Assembly (NCBI RefSeq): GCF_900172265.1
Contig: NZ_FWFK01000007.1
Location: forward strand, 217,102-281,101
Source: Roseivivax jejudonensis
GTDB taxonomy: Bacteria; Pseudomonadota; Alphaproteobacteria; Rhodobacterales; Rhodobacteraceae
Length of the DNA: 64,000 bases
Reading direction: 5' to 3'
Below are positions 15,202 through 24,469 of this stretch, piece after piece. Numbering within the stretch: the stretch's first letter is position 1; every line of letters begins with the position of its first letter. The notes beneath the pieces are model-generated. The model was not told the origin of the DNA. It made no database searches and was given only the letters and a program-made list of their open reading frames with translations. The position numbers and the translations under genes were made by a program.

Positions 15202-16137
15202 TTAGAAGACCGAGCGGATCTGGTGCCACAGCGTGCGCAGCGGCCCCGGGACGTTGGCCATGTCGTAGCCGGCGTTCGACCAGCCGACCATCGATTCGGG
15301 ATAGAGCTTCACGTTGTCGATGCCGGCGAGTTCGGACAGCGCGAACCAGTTGGTCGCCGCCCAGTGGCCGGTGTTGCAGAACGAGATCAGGTTCTCCGCG
15401 CCGGTCAGTTCGTTCTCTTCGGCGAGGCTGCGCGCGGCGTCGGCGTCGATGATCGCCGGGCCCGAGGAGAACCAGTTGGCGTGCTCGAAATAGTCCGATT
15501 GCGGCAGCGTGCCGGGGCGCGCGGCGGCCGGGTGCGACTCGGTGCCGTTCCAGAAGCTTTCGGGCCGCGCGTCCAGCAGGAGCGTGTCGCTGCCGCCGTC
15601 GATCGCGGTCTGGACGTCCTCGACGCTCGCGGTCCAGGTGTCGTCCCACGTCACCTCGATGTCCGATGCCTCGGCCGTCACGGCGTCGGTCGACAGCTCC
15701 ATCCCGGCCTCGGACCAGGCGCTGAGCCCCCCGTTCAGGATCGTCAGGTCCTCGATGCCCGAGGACTTGAGCGTCCAGTAGACGCGCGCGGCAGCGCCGA
15801 AATCGGTGACGCTCGAGCCCGCGTAGGTGATGACCACCGGCGTGCCGGTGTCCAGCCCGAGTTGGCCGAGCGTGTCGGTCAGGGCGGCGGCATCGGGCAC
15901 CTGGCCCGGGTTCTCGGCGGGGCCGCGGAACAGGCTGTAGGGGGCGTTCACGGCGCCCGCGACATGGCCTTCGGCGTAGGCGTCGCCGTCGCGGATGTCG
16001 ATCACGTCGACACCGTCGGTGCCCACGAGGTCGGCGACCTGTTCGGGCGTGGCGAGCGGGCCGGGCAGGCTCTGGGCCACGGCGCCGGTGGCGGCGAGCG
16101 TGGCGATCGCGGTGGTTGCGGCGAGAAGCGACTTCAT
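15202..16137 (-). CDS. Periplasmic two-domain rhodanese (sulfurtransferase)
   Basis: A 311-residue exported sulfurtransferase. The signal peptide MKSLLAATTAIATLAATGAVA is followed by two rhodanese domains. The N-terminal one (DVIDIRDGDAYAEGHVAGA) has lost its cysteine (VITYAGSSVTD), as usual for inactive first domains. The C-terminal one has the active loop SFCNTGHWAATN. The ATG at 16135-16137 is fixed by AGGAGG seven bases upstream. Operon with the YeeE/YedE transporter downstream. It likely moves sulfane sulfur from thiosulfate or similar donors in the periplasm. Confidence 0.92.
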   Translation of the reverse strand: MKSLLAATTAIATLAATGAVAQSLPGPLATPEQVADLVGTDGVDVIDIRDGDAYAEGHVAGAVNAPYSLFRGPAENPGQVPDAAALTDTLGQLGLDTGTPVVITYAGSSVTDFGAAARVYWTLKSSGIEDLTILNGGLSAWSEAGMELSTDAVTAEASDIEVTWDDTWTASVEDVQTAIDGGSDTLLLDARPESFWNGTESHPAAARPGTLPQSDYFEHANWFSSGPAIIDADAARSLAEENELTGAENLISFCNTGHWAATNWFALSELAGIDNVKLYPESMVGWSNAGYDMANVPGPLRTLWHQIRSVF

Positions 16138-16423
16138 GAGGGACCTCCTGCGGAATGACGTGTTTGCGGCTGGATGTGTCGTACGGGCGCGGAAGTGCAA
16201 GGGCAGGATCGCGCGTCGGTCGCGCCTTGGCAATGATGGGTGTTTCACGCCGCGCGCGGTGTCCGGAACGATCGCCAGGCGGCGCAACCGCGCCGGAACG
16301 GATGTCCTGCCATCGCCGATGTGCCGGGCCGCACGTTCTTATTGCGCGCCGCAGGCACCGCAAGCGCGAACCGGCGTCCTCCGGAAGGCGCGTGCCGCTC
16401 CGCCGGAGTGGCCGCCCCGTGCC

Positions 16424-18904
16424 TCAGCCGTTCTCGCCCGCCTCCGGGCCGAGATCGGCGTCGGGGGGCGCGTCGCTCGTTGGGTGCTTCGTCGCCTCGT
16501 CGCTGCCCCCGCCCGAGCGCGACCGGCGCGCCTCGGCACGGTCCTCGTCGGCGCCGACGTCGCGCAGGCGCAGCACCTGCGTCGAGCCCTCCTTGTTCTC
16601 GCCAAAGAACAGGGTCTGGTGCGGGAACGGGATCTCGATGCCGCGCTCGTCGAACAGCTTCTTCAGAAGCTCGTTGTAGGCGCGTCCGATGCCCCACTGG
16701 CTGCCCGGCTGGGTCTTGATCCGGGTGCGCAGCACCACGGCGCTGTCGCCCAGCGAATTGACCCCGAACCACTCCAGGTCGCCGATGATGTCGGCGCCCT
16801 GTTCGCTGTCCTGCAGGGTCGCGAAGGCGTCGTGCATCGCGGTCTTCGCCTCATCGATATCCTCGCGATAGGCGATGCCCATGTCGGTGACCGTGTAGGC
16901 GAACTCGCGCATGTAGTTCGACACCATGTCGAGCGACGAGAACGGGATGATGTGGTAGGTGCCGTCCAGCGCCCGCAGGCTGACCGACCGGATCGTCAGC
17001 TTTTCGACCGTGCCGGTGGTGCCGCCGACGGTCACGACGTCGCCCACGTTCATCGCGTTGTCGAGCTGGATGAACACGCCGGTGATGATGTCCTGCACCA
17101 TCTTCTGCGCGCCGAAACCGATGGCGAGGCCGAGAACACCGGCCGAGGCCAGGAGCGGCCCGATATTGATGCCGATCTCGCTGAGCGCGAACATCAGCGT
17201 CAGGATGATCAGCGCGATCGTCGCGGCATTGCGGAACAGCGTCAGAAGCGTCTTTTCGCGCGAGGTCGGCGGCTTGCCGTGGCTCACGTCCAGCCGGTAG
17301 TCGATCCAGGCATTGAGCGCGAGCCAGAGGCCCGCCGCGAAGACGAGGATGAAGGCGACCGACACCACCGCGCCCGAAAAGGCGAGGCCGCGATCGCTCG
17401 ACAGCCAGCCGGCAATGCCGACAAGGCCGATCACGTTGATCGTGTAGACCAGCACGCCGAACGCCACGAGAAGCCGCAGGATCGTCAGGATCTTCGGCGC
17501 GACCGAATTCACCCGGTTCTCGAGTAGCGGCAGGCGCTCGGTCAGGCTGTCGGGCAGCGGCAGGCCGTCCTTCGACGCGCGGCCGAAGGCGCCGACGATG
17601 AGCGATCCGACGAGGATCGCCGCGGCGATCTTGCCCGAACCGGCAAGCGCGGCGCTCACCACCTCGGCCGGCCGCGTCATGATCACCACGAACATGACGA
17701 ACAGGTAGAACAGCATGAACCAGTGCCAGAGCCGGATGAACGACCCCAGGATGCCGCCGGGCTTCATCCGGTCGGGCACCGCGTCGGACGCGCTTTGCTC
17801 GGTCTCGTCGTGGAACGCGCGCGAGGCGAGTCGCCGGGCGAGCCAGTCGGCCACGGGTTTGCGATAGCGTACCACGGCGATAACGAGGTAGAGCAGCACC
17901 AGGAGCGCCAGCAGGGCCGATACCCCTGCGCCGGCGGCAAAGGACACGTTGCGATTGACGATCGGCACGATCAGCAGTTGCCCGTAGCCCAGCACGCTGA
18001 CCACGACGTTGAGGATGCGGTAGAGCCGCTGCGCGCCGCCGTCCGACACGTTCAGGAGCCGCAGGCCGCCCGCCGCCGGCGCCACGATCATCCGCACCGC
18101 GACCTTGGTCAGTTCGACCAGCAGGAAGGCGTTGAGGTAGAGCGCCTGGCGAAAGCCCATCTGCCCGTATTCGCCGACCGCGAGCAGCGTCACCGCGTAG
18201 CCGATCGCCCAGGCCAGCACCACGATCAGGATGTCGAGCGCGGCCGAGCCCAGGTAGATGAGCAGCGTGCGCAGCATGCTCGACTCTTCGGCGCGCGCGC
18301 CCATGCGCCGGAAGATCGGCACGAAGATCATCCGCAGCCCGACATACACGGCGATCGTGATGGCGATGATGATGAAGAGCGTCCGGAGCGCGTCGAGCAG
18401 CACCTCGAGCTCCCCGCCGTCGAGCCCGCTGAACACGTTGTCCGAAGACGAGAAGCTGCGCAGGACCGAATTGACCTGATCGAGCGCCGTCTCGGCGACG
18501 GATTGGGTGAGCTCGGCAATCTGTGCGCCCAGCGAGGCCGGCTGGTCGATCACGGCGGCAAGGCCGTCGCCCTCGGCGCCCGAGCCCTCCGCGGCCTCGC
18601 CGTCGCCCTGACCCTCGGTCTGCCCGTCCTCCTCGAGGATCGCCTCGAGCTGGGTCACCAGCTCTTCGCGCGCCGCGTCGTCCTGCAACACGTTGAGCAG
18701 GCTTTGCAGCGCGAGCGCTTCGGACGGGGCGCCGCCCTCCTCGCCGCCGCTGCCACCACCGTCGCCGCCGCTGCCGTCGCCGCCGGTCGGCGCGGATTGC
18801 GCGACCGCCGTGCCGGGGACGGATACCGCGAGGCTTCCGCCGAGGAAGGCGGCGAAGAACAGCGCGATCAGGCCGGCGCTGAGGCAGTTTGCGAGGCGGC
18901 GCAC
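16424..18904 (-). CDS. MscS-family mechanosensitive channel, large form
   Basis: An 826-residue inner-membrane channel. A signal sequence (LIALFFAAFLGGSLAV), a periplasmic Gly/Glu-rich low-complexity region (about residues 40-110) and around ten membrane segments precede the MscS pore domain: GVLGLAIGFGAQKMVQDII, then GVFIQLDNAMNVGDVVTVG and HIIPFSSLDMV. The cytosolic tail ends acidic (PPDADLGPEAGENG). The GTG at 18902-18904 was chosen from GGAAGGAG eight bases upstream and the signal peptide; the open frame extends over 1600 bases further, antisense to other genes, which is a bias artefact. Role: osmotic-downshock release valve. Confidence 0.9.
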   Translation of the reverse strand: MRRLANCLSAGLIALFFAAFLGGSLAVSVPGTAVAQSAPTGGDGSGGDGGGSGGEEGGAPSEALALQSLLNVLQDDAAREELVTQLEAILEEDGQTEGQGDGEAAEGSGAEGDGLAAVIDQPASLGAQIAELTQSVAETALDQVNSVLRSFSSSDNVFSGLDGGELEVLLDALRTLFIIIAITIAVYVGLRMIFVPIFRRMGARAEESSMLRTLLIYLGSAALDILIVVLAWAIGYAVTLLAVGEYGQMGFRQALYLNAFLLVELTKVAVRMIVAPAAGGLRLLNVSDGGAQRLYRILNVVVSVLGYGQLLIVPIVNRNVSFAAGAGVSALLALLVLLYLVIAVVRYRKPVADWLARRLASRAFHDETEQSASDAVPDRMKPGGILGSFIRLWHWFMLFYLFVMFVVIMTRPAEVVSAALAGSGKIAAAILVGSLIVGAFGRASKDGLPLPDSLTERLPLLENRVNSVAPKILTILRLLVAFGVLVYTINVIGLVGIAGWLSSDRGLAFSGAVVSVAFILVFAAGLWLALNAWIDYRLDVSHGKPPTSREKTLLTLFRNAATIALIILTLMFALSEIGINIGPLLASAGVLGLAIGFGAQKMVQDIITGVFIQLDNAMNVGDVVTVGGTTGTVEKLTIRSVSLRALDGTYHIIPFSSLDMVSNYMREFAYTVTDMGIAYREDIDEAKTAMHDAFATLQDSEQGADIIGDLEWFGVNSLGDSAVVLRTRIKTQPGSQWGIGRAYNELLKKLFDERGIEIPFPHQTLFFGENKEGSTQVLRLRDVGADEDRAEARRSRSGGGSDEATKHPTSDAPPDADLGPEAGENG

Positions 18905-19054
18905 GTGGGGTTCTCCTTCCAGACGTCCGGCGTCGGAACCTAGCCGTGGCCTTGGCGAGTGCAAGCAAACTGCCGGCGGCATCCCGCGGGGGCGCGCAGC
19001 TTTGCCGCACCGCGCCCACTTGAGTGGATCAAAAGAAGAACTTAATGTGAACGT

Positions 19055-20287
19055 ATGGCGAAACGCACCCTCGCGGAGAAACTGTCGATCCTGTCCGACG
19101 CGGCCAAGTACGATGCCTCCTGCGCGTCGTCGGGCGGCGACCGGCGCGATGCGCGCGACGGCAAGGGCCTCGGATCCTCGGGCGGATCGGGAATCTGCCA
19201 CGCCTACGCCCCGGACGGACGGTGCATCTCGCTCCTGAAGATCCTGATGACCAACTTCTGCATCTACGACTGCGCGTATTGCATCAACCGGGCGTCGAGC
19301 CGGGTGGAGCGCGCGCGCTTCTCGGTCGAGGAGGTGGTCAATCTGACGGTCGAGTTTTACCGCCGCAACTACATCGAGGGGCTGTTCCTGTCCTCGGGCA
19401 TCATCCGGTCGCCGGACGACACGATGGCCGACATGGTCCGAATCGCGCGCACCCTGCGCGAACAGGAACGCTTCCGCGGCTACATCCACCTCAAGACGAT
19501 CCCGGCGGCGAGCCAAGAGCTTCTGGACGAGGCCGGGCGCTGGGCCGACCGGCTTTCGATCAACGTGGAGATGCCGACCGAGCGGTCGCTGTCGGAATAC
19601 GCGCCGGAGAAATCGGCCTCGGGCATCCGCAAGGCGATGGCGGACGTGCGCCTGCGCCGCGAGGCGTCGCGCGAAGGGCCGAGCCATCGCGGCAAGCGCC
19701 CGGCGCGCTTTGCCCCGGCGGGGCAGTCGACCCAGGTGATCGTCGGCGCCGACGCGTCCTCGGACCGCACGATCCTGACGCAGAGCTCGACGCTCTACGC
19801 GTCCTACGGGCTCAGCCGCGTCTACTATTCCGCCTTCTCGCCGATCCCCGATCCGGCCAAGGCGCTGCCGCTGAAGCCGCCGCCGCTGGTGCGCGAGCAC
19901 CGGCTCTACCAGGCCGACTGGCTGCTGCGCTTCTACGGCTTCGGGGTCGAGGAGATCGGCGGCGCGTCGGGCATGCTCGACCTCGAGGTCGATCCCAAGA
20001 CCGCCTGGGCGCTCGAACATCGCGAGCGCTTCCCGGTCGACGTCAACCGCGCCAGCCGCGAAGAGCTGCTGCGCGTACCGGGCTTCGGCACCAAGACGGT
20101 GGGGCGCCTGCTGTCGGCGCGGCGCCGCGGGCTGGTGCGCTACGAACACCTCAAGGCGATGGGCGCGGTGATGAAGAAGGCGCAGCCCTTCATCAGCGCC
20201 GGCGGCTGGAGCCCGCGCGGCCTTCTGGACGACGCGCGGCTGCGCGCGCGCTTCGCCCCGCAGCCCGAGCAGATGGCGCTGTTCTGA
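19055..20287 (+). CDS. Putative DNA modification/repair radical SAM protein
   Basis: A 410-residue radical SAM protein of the family annotated as DNA modification/repair (TIGR03916 type). The cluster motif CIYDCAYC (Cys69, 73, 76) binds the 4Fe-4S cluster, and the N-terminus has the conserved KLSILSDAAKYDASC. Near the C-terminus, DVNRASREELLRVPGFGTKT is a helix-hairpin-helix DNA-binding motif. It lies four bases upstream of the UdgX fusion gene, the standard partner, so the two are an operon and probably work on the same DNA lesion. The chemistry is unknown. Confidence 0.9.
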   Translation: MAKRTLAEKLSILSDAAKYDASCASSGGDRRDARDGKGLGSSGGSGICHAYAPDGRCISLLKILMTNFCIYDCAYCINRASSRVERARFSVEEVVNLTVEFYRRNYIEGLFLSSGIIRSPDDTMADMVRIARTLREQERFRGYIHLKTIPAASQELLDEAGRWADRLSINVEMPTERSLSEYAPEKSASGIRKAMADVRLRREASREGPSHRGKRPARFAPAGQSTQVIVGADASSDRTILTQSSTLYASYGLSRVYYSAFSPIPDPAKALPLKPPPLVREHRLYQADWLLRFYGFGVEEIGGASGMLDLEVDPKTAWALEHRERFPVDVNRASREELLRVPGFGTKTVGRLLSARRRGLVRYEHLKAMGAVMKKAQPFISAGGWSPRGLLDDARLRARFAPQPEQMALF

Positions 20288-20291
20288 GCCG

Positions 20292-21779
20292 ATGCGCGAG
20301 GTCGTCCTCCCGGTGGTGAACACGGTCGCGGCATGGCGCCGCGAGGCGCGCGCGCTGGCCGCCGCCGGCGTGCCGCCCGAGGCGGTGCTCTGGTCGGTCG
20401 GGCAGGGCACGCGTGACCTCTTCGCCGACGGCGCGGGCGGGCCGGACGGGACCGGGGCGCTGCCCCGGACCCCGGAGTATTTTCGCCAAGAAGAAGGAGG
20501 CGGCGGGATCCGGGTGTCGAAAACGGCGCTCGACACGATCGAGAGCGCGCTCTGCCACAGCGACCCGGAACGCTTCGCGCGCGGCTACCGGCTGGTGCTG
20601 CGGCTGTCGCGGGGGGCGGTGGCCTGGGGCGATCGCAGCGACGCCGATATGCTGACGGTGCTGCGCCACGCCAAGGCGGTGGGGCGCGACATCCACAAGA
20701 TGCATGCTTTCGTGCGGTTCCGCGAAGTGCCGACCGAGGGCGCGCGCCGGGCCTTTGCCGCGTGGTTCGAGCCCGAGCACCCCTGCGTCGAACGGGGCAC
20801 GCCGTTCTTCGCCCGGCGCTTCGGCGACATGGACTGGGTGATCGCGACACCGGGCGTGACCGCGCGGTTCGAGGCGGGACGGTTGCGGTTCGAGGAAACA
20901 CGCGCGGAGATGCGCCCGCCCGAGGATGCGACAGAGGAACTTTGGCGGACCTACTACGCCTCCATCTTCAACCCGGCGCGGGTGATGGTGAAGGCGATGT
21001 GCGCCGAGATGCCGAAGAAGTACTGGAAGAACCTTCCGGAAGCGGAGCTCATCCCCGACCTCGTGCGCGGCGCCGAGGCGCGGGTGCGCGGCATGGCGGA
21101 GACGGCGCCGGCCGAGACCGCGGCGCCGCGGGTGGACAAGGTGCGCGCGCGCACCGCGGCGCTCCTCGCGGAGGCCGCGCCCGAGGATGCGCTGGGGCAC
21201 CTTCGGCGCGACCTGTCGGCCTGCGCGCGCTGCGGAATTTGCGCGCGCGCCACCGCGCCGGTGCCGGGCGAGGGGCCGGCGGGCGCGCCGCTGATGATCG
21301 TGGGCGAGCAGCCGGGCGATCACGAGGACCTCGCCGGGCGGCCCTTCGTCGGACCGGCGGGCGCGGTGTTCGACGAGGCGGCGCGGGCCGCCGGGCTCGA
21401 TCGCGGCGCGGCCTACATCACCAACGCGGTCAAGGGCTTCAAGTACGCGCCGCGGGGCAAGCGGCGGATCCACCAGCGCCCCGACGCGGGCGAGGTGACG
21501 CGGTGCCGCTGGTGGCTCGACCTCGAGCGGGACCTGGTGCGTCCGCGGCTGATCCTCGCGATGGGGTCCACCGCGCTCGCGTCGCTCACCGGCAGCGGAC
21601 AGGGCATCCTGTCGCGCCGGGGACGGGCGGAGACGCTCGCCGACGGCACGCCCGTCCTGCCGGCGGTGCATCCGGCCTACCTTCTGCGGCTGCCCGACCG
21701 GGCGCAGGCGGCGGCGGAGAGGGCACGGTTCGAGGCGGACGTGGCGCGGGCGGTGGCGCTGGCGCGCGCCGCGGCCTGA
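20292..21779 (+). CDS. TIGR03915-type domain fused to UdgX-like uracil-DNA glycosylase
   Basis: A 495-residue two-domain protein. Residues 1-270 resemble the radical-SAM-associated DNA metabolism domain (DIHKMHAFVRFREV near 135; FARRFGDMDWVIATP). Residues 300-495 are a UdgX-class glycosylase: GEQPGDHEDLAGRPFVGPAG, the diagnostic KRRIHQ (390-395, His394 being the expected covalent nucleophile) and HPAYLLRL. Cys in CARCGICA could hold the Fe-S cluster. UdgX traps uracil-DNA covalently. Residues 54-69 (TGALPRTPEYFRQEEG) are the in-frame translation of an interspersed repeat inserted in a variable loop. It directly follows the radical SAM gene. Confidence 0.9.
   Translation: MREVVLPVVNTVAAWRREARALAAAGVPPEAVLWSVGQGTRDLFADGAGGPDGTGALPRTPEYFRQEEGGGGIRVSKTALDTIESALCHSDPERFARGYRLVLRLSRGAVAWGDRSDADMLTVLRHAKAVGRDIHKMHAFVRFREVPTEGARRAFAAWFEPEHPCVERGTPFFARRFGDMDWVIATPGVTARFEAGRLRFEETRAEMRPPEDATEELWRTYYASIFNPARVMVKAMCAEMPKKYWKNLPEAELIPDLVRGAEARVRGMAETAPAETAAPRVDKVRARTAALLAEAAPEDALGHLRRDLSACARCGICARATAPVPGEGPAGAPLMIVGEQPGDHEDLAGRPFVGPAGAVFDEAARAAGLDRGAAYITNAVKGFKYAPRGKRRIHQRPDAGEVTRCRWWLDLERDLVRPRLILAMGSTALASLTGSGQGILSRRGRAETLADGTPVLPAVHPAYLLRLPDRAQAAAERARFEADVARAVALARAAA
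20452..20496 (+). repeat. Interspersed element, copy B, inside a coding sequence
   Basis: A perfect hairpin CCGGGGC-GCT-GCCCCGG (20452-20468), then CCCCGGAGTATTTTCGCCAAG and AAGAAG (20470-20496). It shares its core with copies at 11881, 40942 and 41172 but here is read as codons 54-69 of the UdgX fusion without breaking the frame. Confidence 0.85.
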
Positions 21780-21841
21780 ACGCTTGCACCGCGGCGCCGC
21801 GCGTGCCACGCGCAGGGCCGAGAGCGACAGGAGGCAATGCC

Positions 21842-22300
21842 ATGACCGGCTTCACCATCCGCAAGAACGCGCCGTTCGAGCTCGAGACGCTGTCGGAGAT
21901 GCTGACCGATCCCGACGACCTGGCGCTGGTCAACCCCAACGCGAAGGTGCCGTTCGACAGCCGGGAATGGGCGGAGAAGTGGCTCAACGAGCCCGACGAC
22001 GCGTCGTTCTACATCCTCGACGGCTCGGGCGCGCCGGTGGGGTTCTTCGCGCTGCGCGTCGGCGTGGGGCCGGAGGTGCGTCACCTGACCTATGCCTACG
22101 TCGTGCCCGACGCGCGGGGCGGCGCGGGCGCGGAAATGGCCCGGCTGGTGGAGGCGGCGGCGCGCGAACTGGGCGCGCTGACGATCACGCTCAAGGTCGA
22201 GACGGACAACGAACCGGCGCTCAATGCCTATCGCTCGGCCGGGTTCGAGGAGCTGTCGCGCCGCGGCGGGATGGCGACGATGCGGCGCGACCTCGACTGA
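21842..22300 (+). CDS. GNAT-family N-acetyltransferase
   Basis: A 152-residue acetyl-CoA-dependent transferase. The GNAT fold landmarks are present: strand 4 HLTYAYVVPDARGGAGAEMA containing the variant acetyl-CoA loop (normally Q/RxxGxG/A, here RGGAGA), and the late NEPALNAYRSAGFEE motif. AGGAGG eight bases before the ATG sets the start. It is separated from the UdgX gene by 62 bases and is followed by a terminator. The substrate cannot be told from sequence. Confidence 0.88.
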   Translation: MTGFTIRKNAPFELETLSEMLTDPDDLALVNPNAKVPFDSREWAEKWLNEPDDASFYILDGSGAPVGFFALRVGVGPEVRHLTYAYVVPDARGGAGAEMARLVEAAARELGALTITLKVETDNEPALNAYRSAGFEELSRRGGMATMRRDLD

Positions 22301-22315
22301 CCTTCGCGCCGCACA

Positions 22316-22347
22316 GAAAAACGGCCGCCCCGGGGGACGGCCGTCTT
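22316..22347. terminator. Bidirectional terminator
   Basis: The stem ACGGCCG / CGGCCGT (22321-22327, 22338-22344) with a GC-rich loop is flanked by AAAAA on the left (a U-tract for the minus strand) and CTTTG on the right. It sits between the convergent GNAT and PRC-like genes. Confidence 0.8.
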
Positions 22348-22368
22348 TGACACCCTGGTGCCGTGCGA

Positions 22369-22857
22369 TCAGTTGGCGACCGTGGTGGTCGGGCCGGTCT
22401 CGATCGCCGCGGCCAGTTGCGCGCGGGTCATGTCGAGCATGAGGGTGTTGTCCGATACCATCATCGATCGGGTCTGCAGGGCGATGGTCTCGACCCCGTC
22501 GCGCGCGATCTGGTTTTCCATCTCGCCGTCGAGATCCACGAGCACGCGGTCGCCGTCCATGTCGGTGCGCGACACGGTGCCCACGATCTCGCCGTCGGAG
22601 GAGCGGATGACCGCATCTTCGGTCAGCGCGGCATCGAGCCGTGCGGCGGCGTTGCTGGCCGCGCCGTAGGTTTCCTCGGCGGCTTCGCCCACCGCGCCCA
22701 CGGCGGCCTGCCCGGTGTCGACGATCTCGCGGCCGGCATCGGCGGCCTGCCCGGTCACGCTCATGTCGGCGTCGTCGCTCGGCGCGACGGTCTGGGCCGC
22801 GGCGGCGCCGGCGAGGCCGAGGGTCAGGGCGGTGGTCGTCAGGATGCGGGTCATCAT
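22369..22857 (-). CDS. Exported PRC-barrel-like protein, 162 aa
   Basis: A periplasmic protein with a clear signal peptide (ILTTTALTLGLAGAAAAQ), an Ala/Gly-rich acidic linker, and a C-terminal stretch DGEIVGTVSRTDMDGDRVLV that resembles a PRC-barrel-type beta domain. AAGGAG eight bases upstream of the ATG at 22855-22857 fixes the start. It is a single gene between the terminator at 22321 and the ectoine operon terminator. Function is unknown; similar proteins are often linked to stress or envelope conditions. Confidence 0.65.
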   Translation of the reverse strand: MMTRILTTTALTLGLAGAAAAQTVAPSDDADMSVTGQAADAGREIVDTGQAAVGAVGEAAEETYGAASNAAARLDAALTEDAVIRSSDGEIVGTVSRTDMDGDRVLVDLDGEMENQIARDGVETIALQTRSMMVSDNTLMLDMTRAQLAAAIETGPTTTVAN

Positions 22858-22975
22858 GTCGGCATCTCCTTCAATCTGTGAATGGCCGTTGCGGCCGCTC
22901 ACACGAGAAATGCCGACCCCCCTCCGCGATGTTCCAAGATCTCTGCCGACCGGCGAAGTCCTGCACGTCGCGCGC

Positions 22976-23002
22976 AAAAAAAGGCCCGCTCGAAAGCGGG
23001 CC
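22976..23002 (-). terminator. Rho-independent terminator of the ectoine operon
   Basis: Read on the minus strand, the stem AGCGGGCC-type arms (22983-22990 with 22995-23002, loop TTCG) is followed by seven T residues. It lies 17 bases after the aspartate kinase stop. Confidence 0.92.
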
Positions 23003-23019
23003 CAGTCAGGTTCAGACGG

Positions 23020-24450
23020 TTACGCCACCAGCTTCGGGGCGGCGTTTCCCTTTCCCATGAACGTGTCATGGAGTGCCTTGATGCACCGGTCGCGATCGTC
23101 GCGATGGATGACGAACTGGGCGTCCACGGTGCGCGTCGTCTGGTGCGCCGAGATCACGTCGACGCCTTCCTCGCGCAGCGCGCCGAGACCGCGTTCGAGC
23201 ACGTGAAGGCCGCGCAGGTCGCGCCCGATCACCGACACGATGGCCGAGGAGCGCACGTTGATCGACGCGCTCGGGTAGATCCCGGCGATTTCCTTTTCCA
23301 CCGTGCGCAGCGCCGAGAGCGGCGCGTCGACATAGTGGGTGATGGTGTTCGCGTTCGAGGTCTTGGAGACGATGCGCAGGTTGTGGTCGGTCAGCACGTC
23401 GAGGATGGCGGCGTCGTAGCCCTTCACGCCGACCATGTCCTGCTCGAAGAGCTCGAGCGCGTACACGTCGACCCCGCAGACGATCTCGGCCACGCCCTTT
23501 TCGGCTTCCTGGTCGTCGATCAGAGTGCCGGGATCCTCGGGCTCGAACGCGTTGGTCACGCGCAGCGGCACCTCGGCCTGGCGCAGCGCCTTGGCGGCGG
23601 TCGGGTGGATCGCCTCCATCCCCATGTTCGACAGCTGGTCGGCCACGTCGTAGTTGGTGTGGCCGAGCTTGCGCACGTTTTCCGCACCCACGAGCTTGGG
23701 ATCGGCGGAGCTCAGGTGGAACTCCTTGTGGATGATCGCCTCGCGCGCCTTTGTGAGCGCGGCGATCTGGCTGAACGTGACCTCGGAATAGCCGCGGTCG
23801 TACTTGTTCATGAGGCCCTCGGCGCATTGCGCGTAGCCCGTCACGATCGGCATCTCGTGCTCCAGGTCGACGGAGTCGAGGCCATCGCAGATCCGGTCGT
23901 CGAGACTCATTTCGCGATCATCGCGCCAGCCCGACAAGTCGACGAAGCGCGCGTTCACGCCGTTGCGCTGCAACAGCTTCGCGGTGACGAAGGCGGAATG
24001 CGCCTCGCCCAGCCCCGACAGGAGCTCGCGCGTGACCTGCATGTGCGCCGACAGCCGGAAGTGGCCGTAGGAGCAGAGGCGATGCAGGTCGATCAGGCAG
24101 TTGCGCGCGCCTTCGATGCGGTCGCGCACGAAGTCGTCGGCCTCCTGCCGGTCGCCCTTGTGCTCGAGGAGCGCCTCGTGCGCCTCGCGCATGGACCGGT
24201 CGACGCGGTTGAGCGCCGTCATCCAGCCATGCTCCTCGGTTTCGTTGGCGAACTCGGCATAGACGCCGGACTCGCCGGTCTTCTTGTGCTCGAGCAGCAG
24301 GTCGGTGATGCCGCCGAACGCCGAGACCACGAAGATGCGGTTGTACTCGGGCGCCGAGACCTTGAAGAGCGGGTCCAGAAGCTCGTCGAGGCGCGACATC
24401 GAGGTGCCGCCGATCTTTTCGACCGTGTGGTTCTTGAAGTCGATGCTCAT
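23020..24450 (-). CDS. ask: Ectoine-pathway aspartate kinase (Ask_Ect)
   Basis: A 476-residue aspartokinase that phosphorylates L-aspartate, feeding L-aspartate-4-semialdehyde to EctB. The N-terminal kinase motif is KIGGTSMSR, with FVVSAFGGITDLL following. C-terminal regulatory ACT-like strands include VGVKGYDAAILDVL and SAIVSVIGRDLRGL. The divergent, insert-containing body is typical of the aspartokinases encoded inside ectoine clusters, which resist feedback by threonine or lysine. MSIDFKNH at 24450 was chosen from GAGGG six bases before it. Last gene of ectABC-ask, 19 bases after ectC. Confidence 0.93.
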   Translation of the reverse strand: MSIDFKNHTVEKIGGTSMSRLDELLDPLFKVSAPEYNRIFVVSAFGGITDLLLEHKKTGESGVYAEFANETEEHGWMTALNRVDRSMREAHEALLEHKGDRQEADDFVRDRIEGARNCLIDLHRLCSYGHFRLSAHMQVTRELLSGLGEAHSAFVTAKLLQRNGVNARFVDLSGWRDDREMSLDDRICDGLDSVDLEHEMPIVTGYAQCAEGLMNKYDRGYSEVTFSQIAALTKAREAIIHKEFHLSSADPKLVGAENVRKLGHTNYDVADQLSNMGMEAIHPTAAKALRQAEVPLRVTNAFEPEDPGTLIDDQEAEKGVAEIVCGVDVYALELFEQDMVGVKGYDAAILDVLTDHNLRIVSKTSNANTITHYVDAPLSALRTVEKEIAGIYPSASINVRSSAIVSVIGRDLRGLHVLERGLGALREEGVDVISAHQTTRTVDAQFVIHRDDRDRCIKALHDTFMGKGNAAPKLVA

Positions 24451-24469
24451 GTCCATCCCTCGGGGTGGT

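Noticed and set aside
16424..20536. Upstream continuation of the MscS frame by more than 1600 bases
   Set aside because: The continuation runs antisense through the radical SAM gene. The signal peptide, ribosome site and family architecture put the start at 18904.
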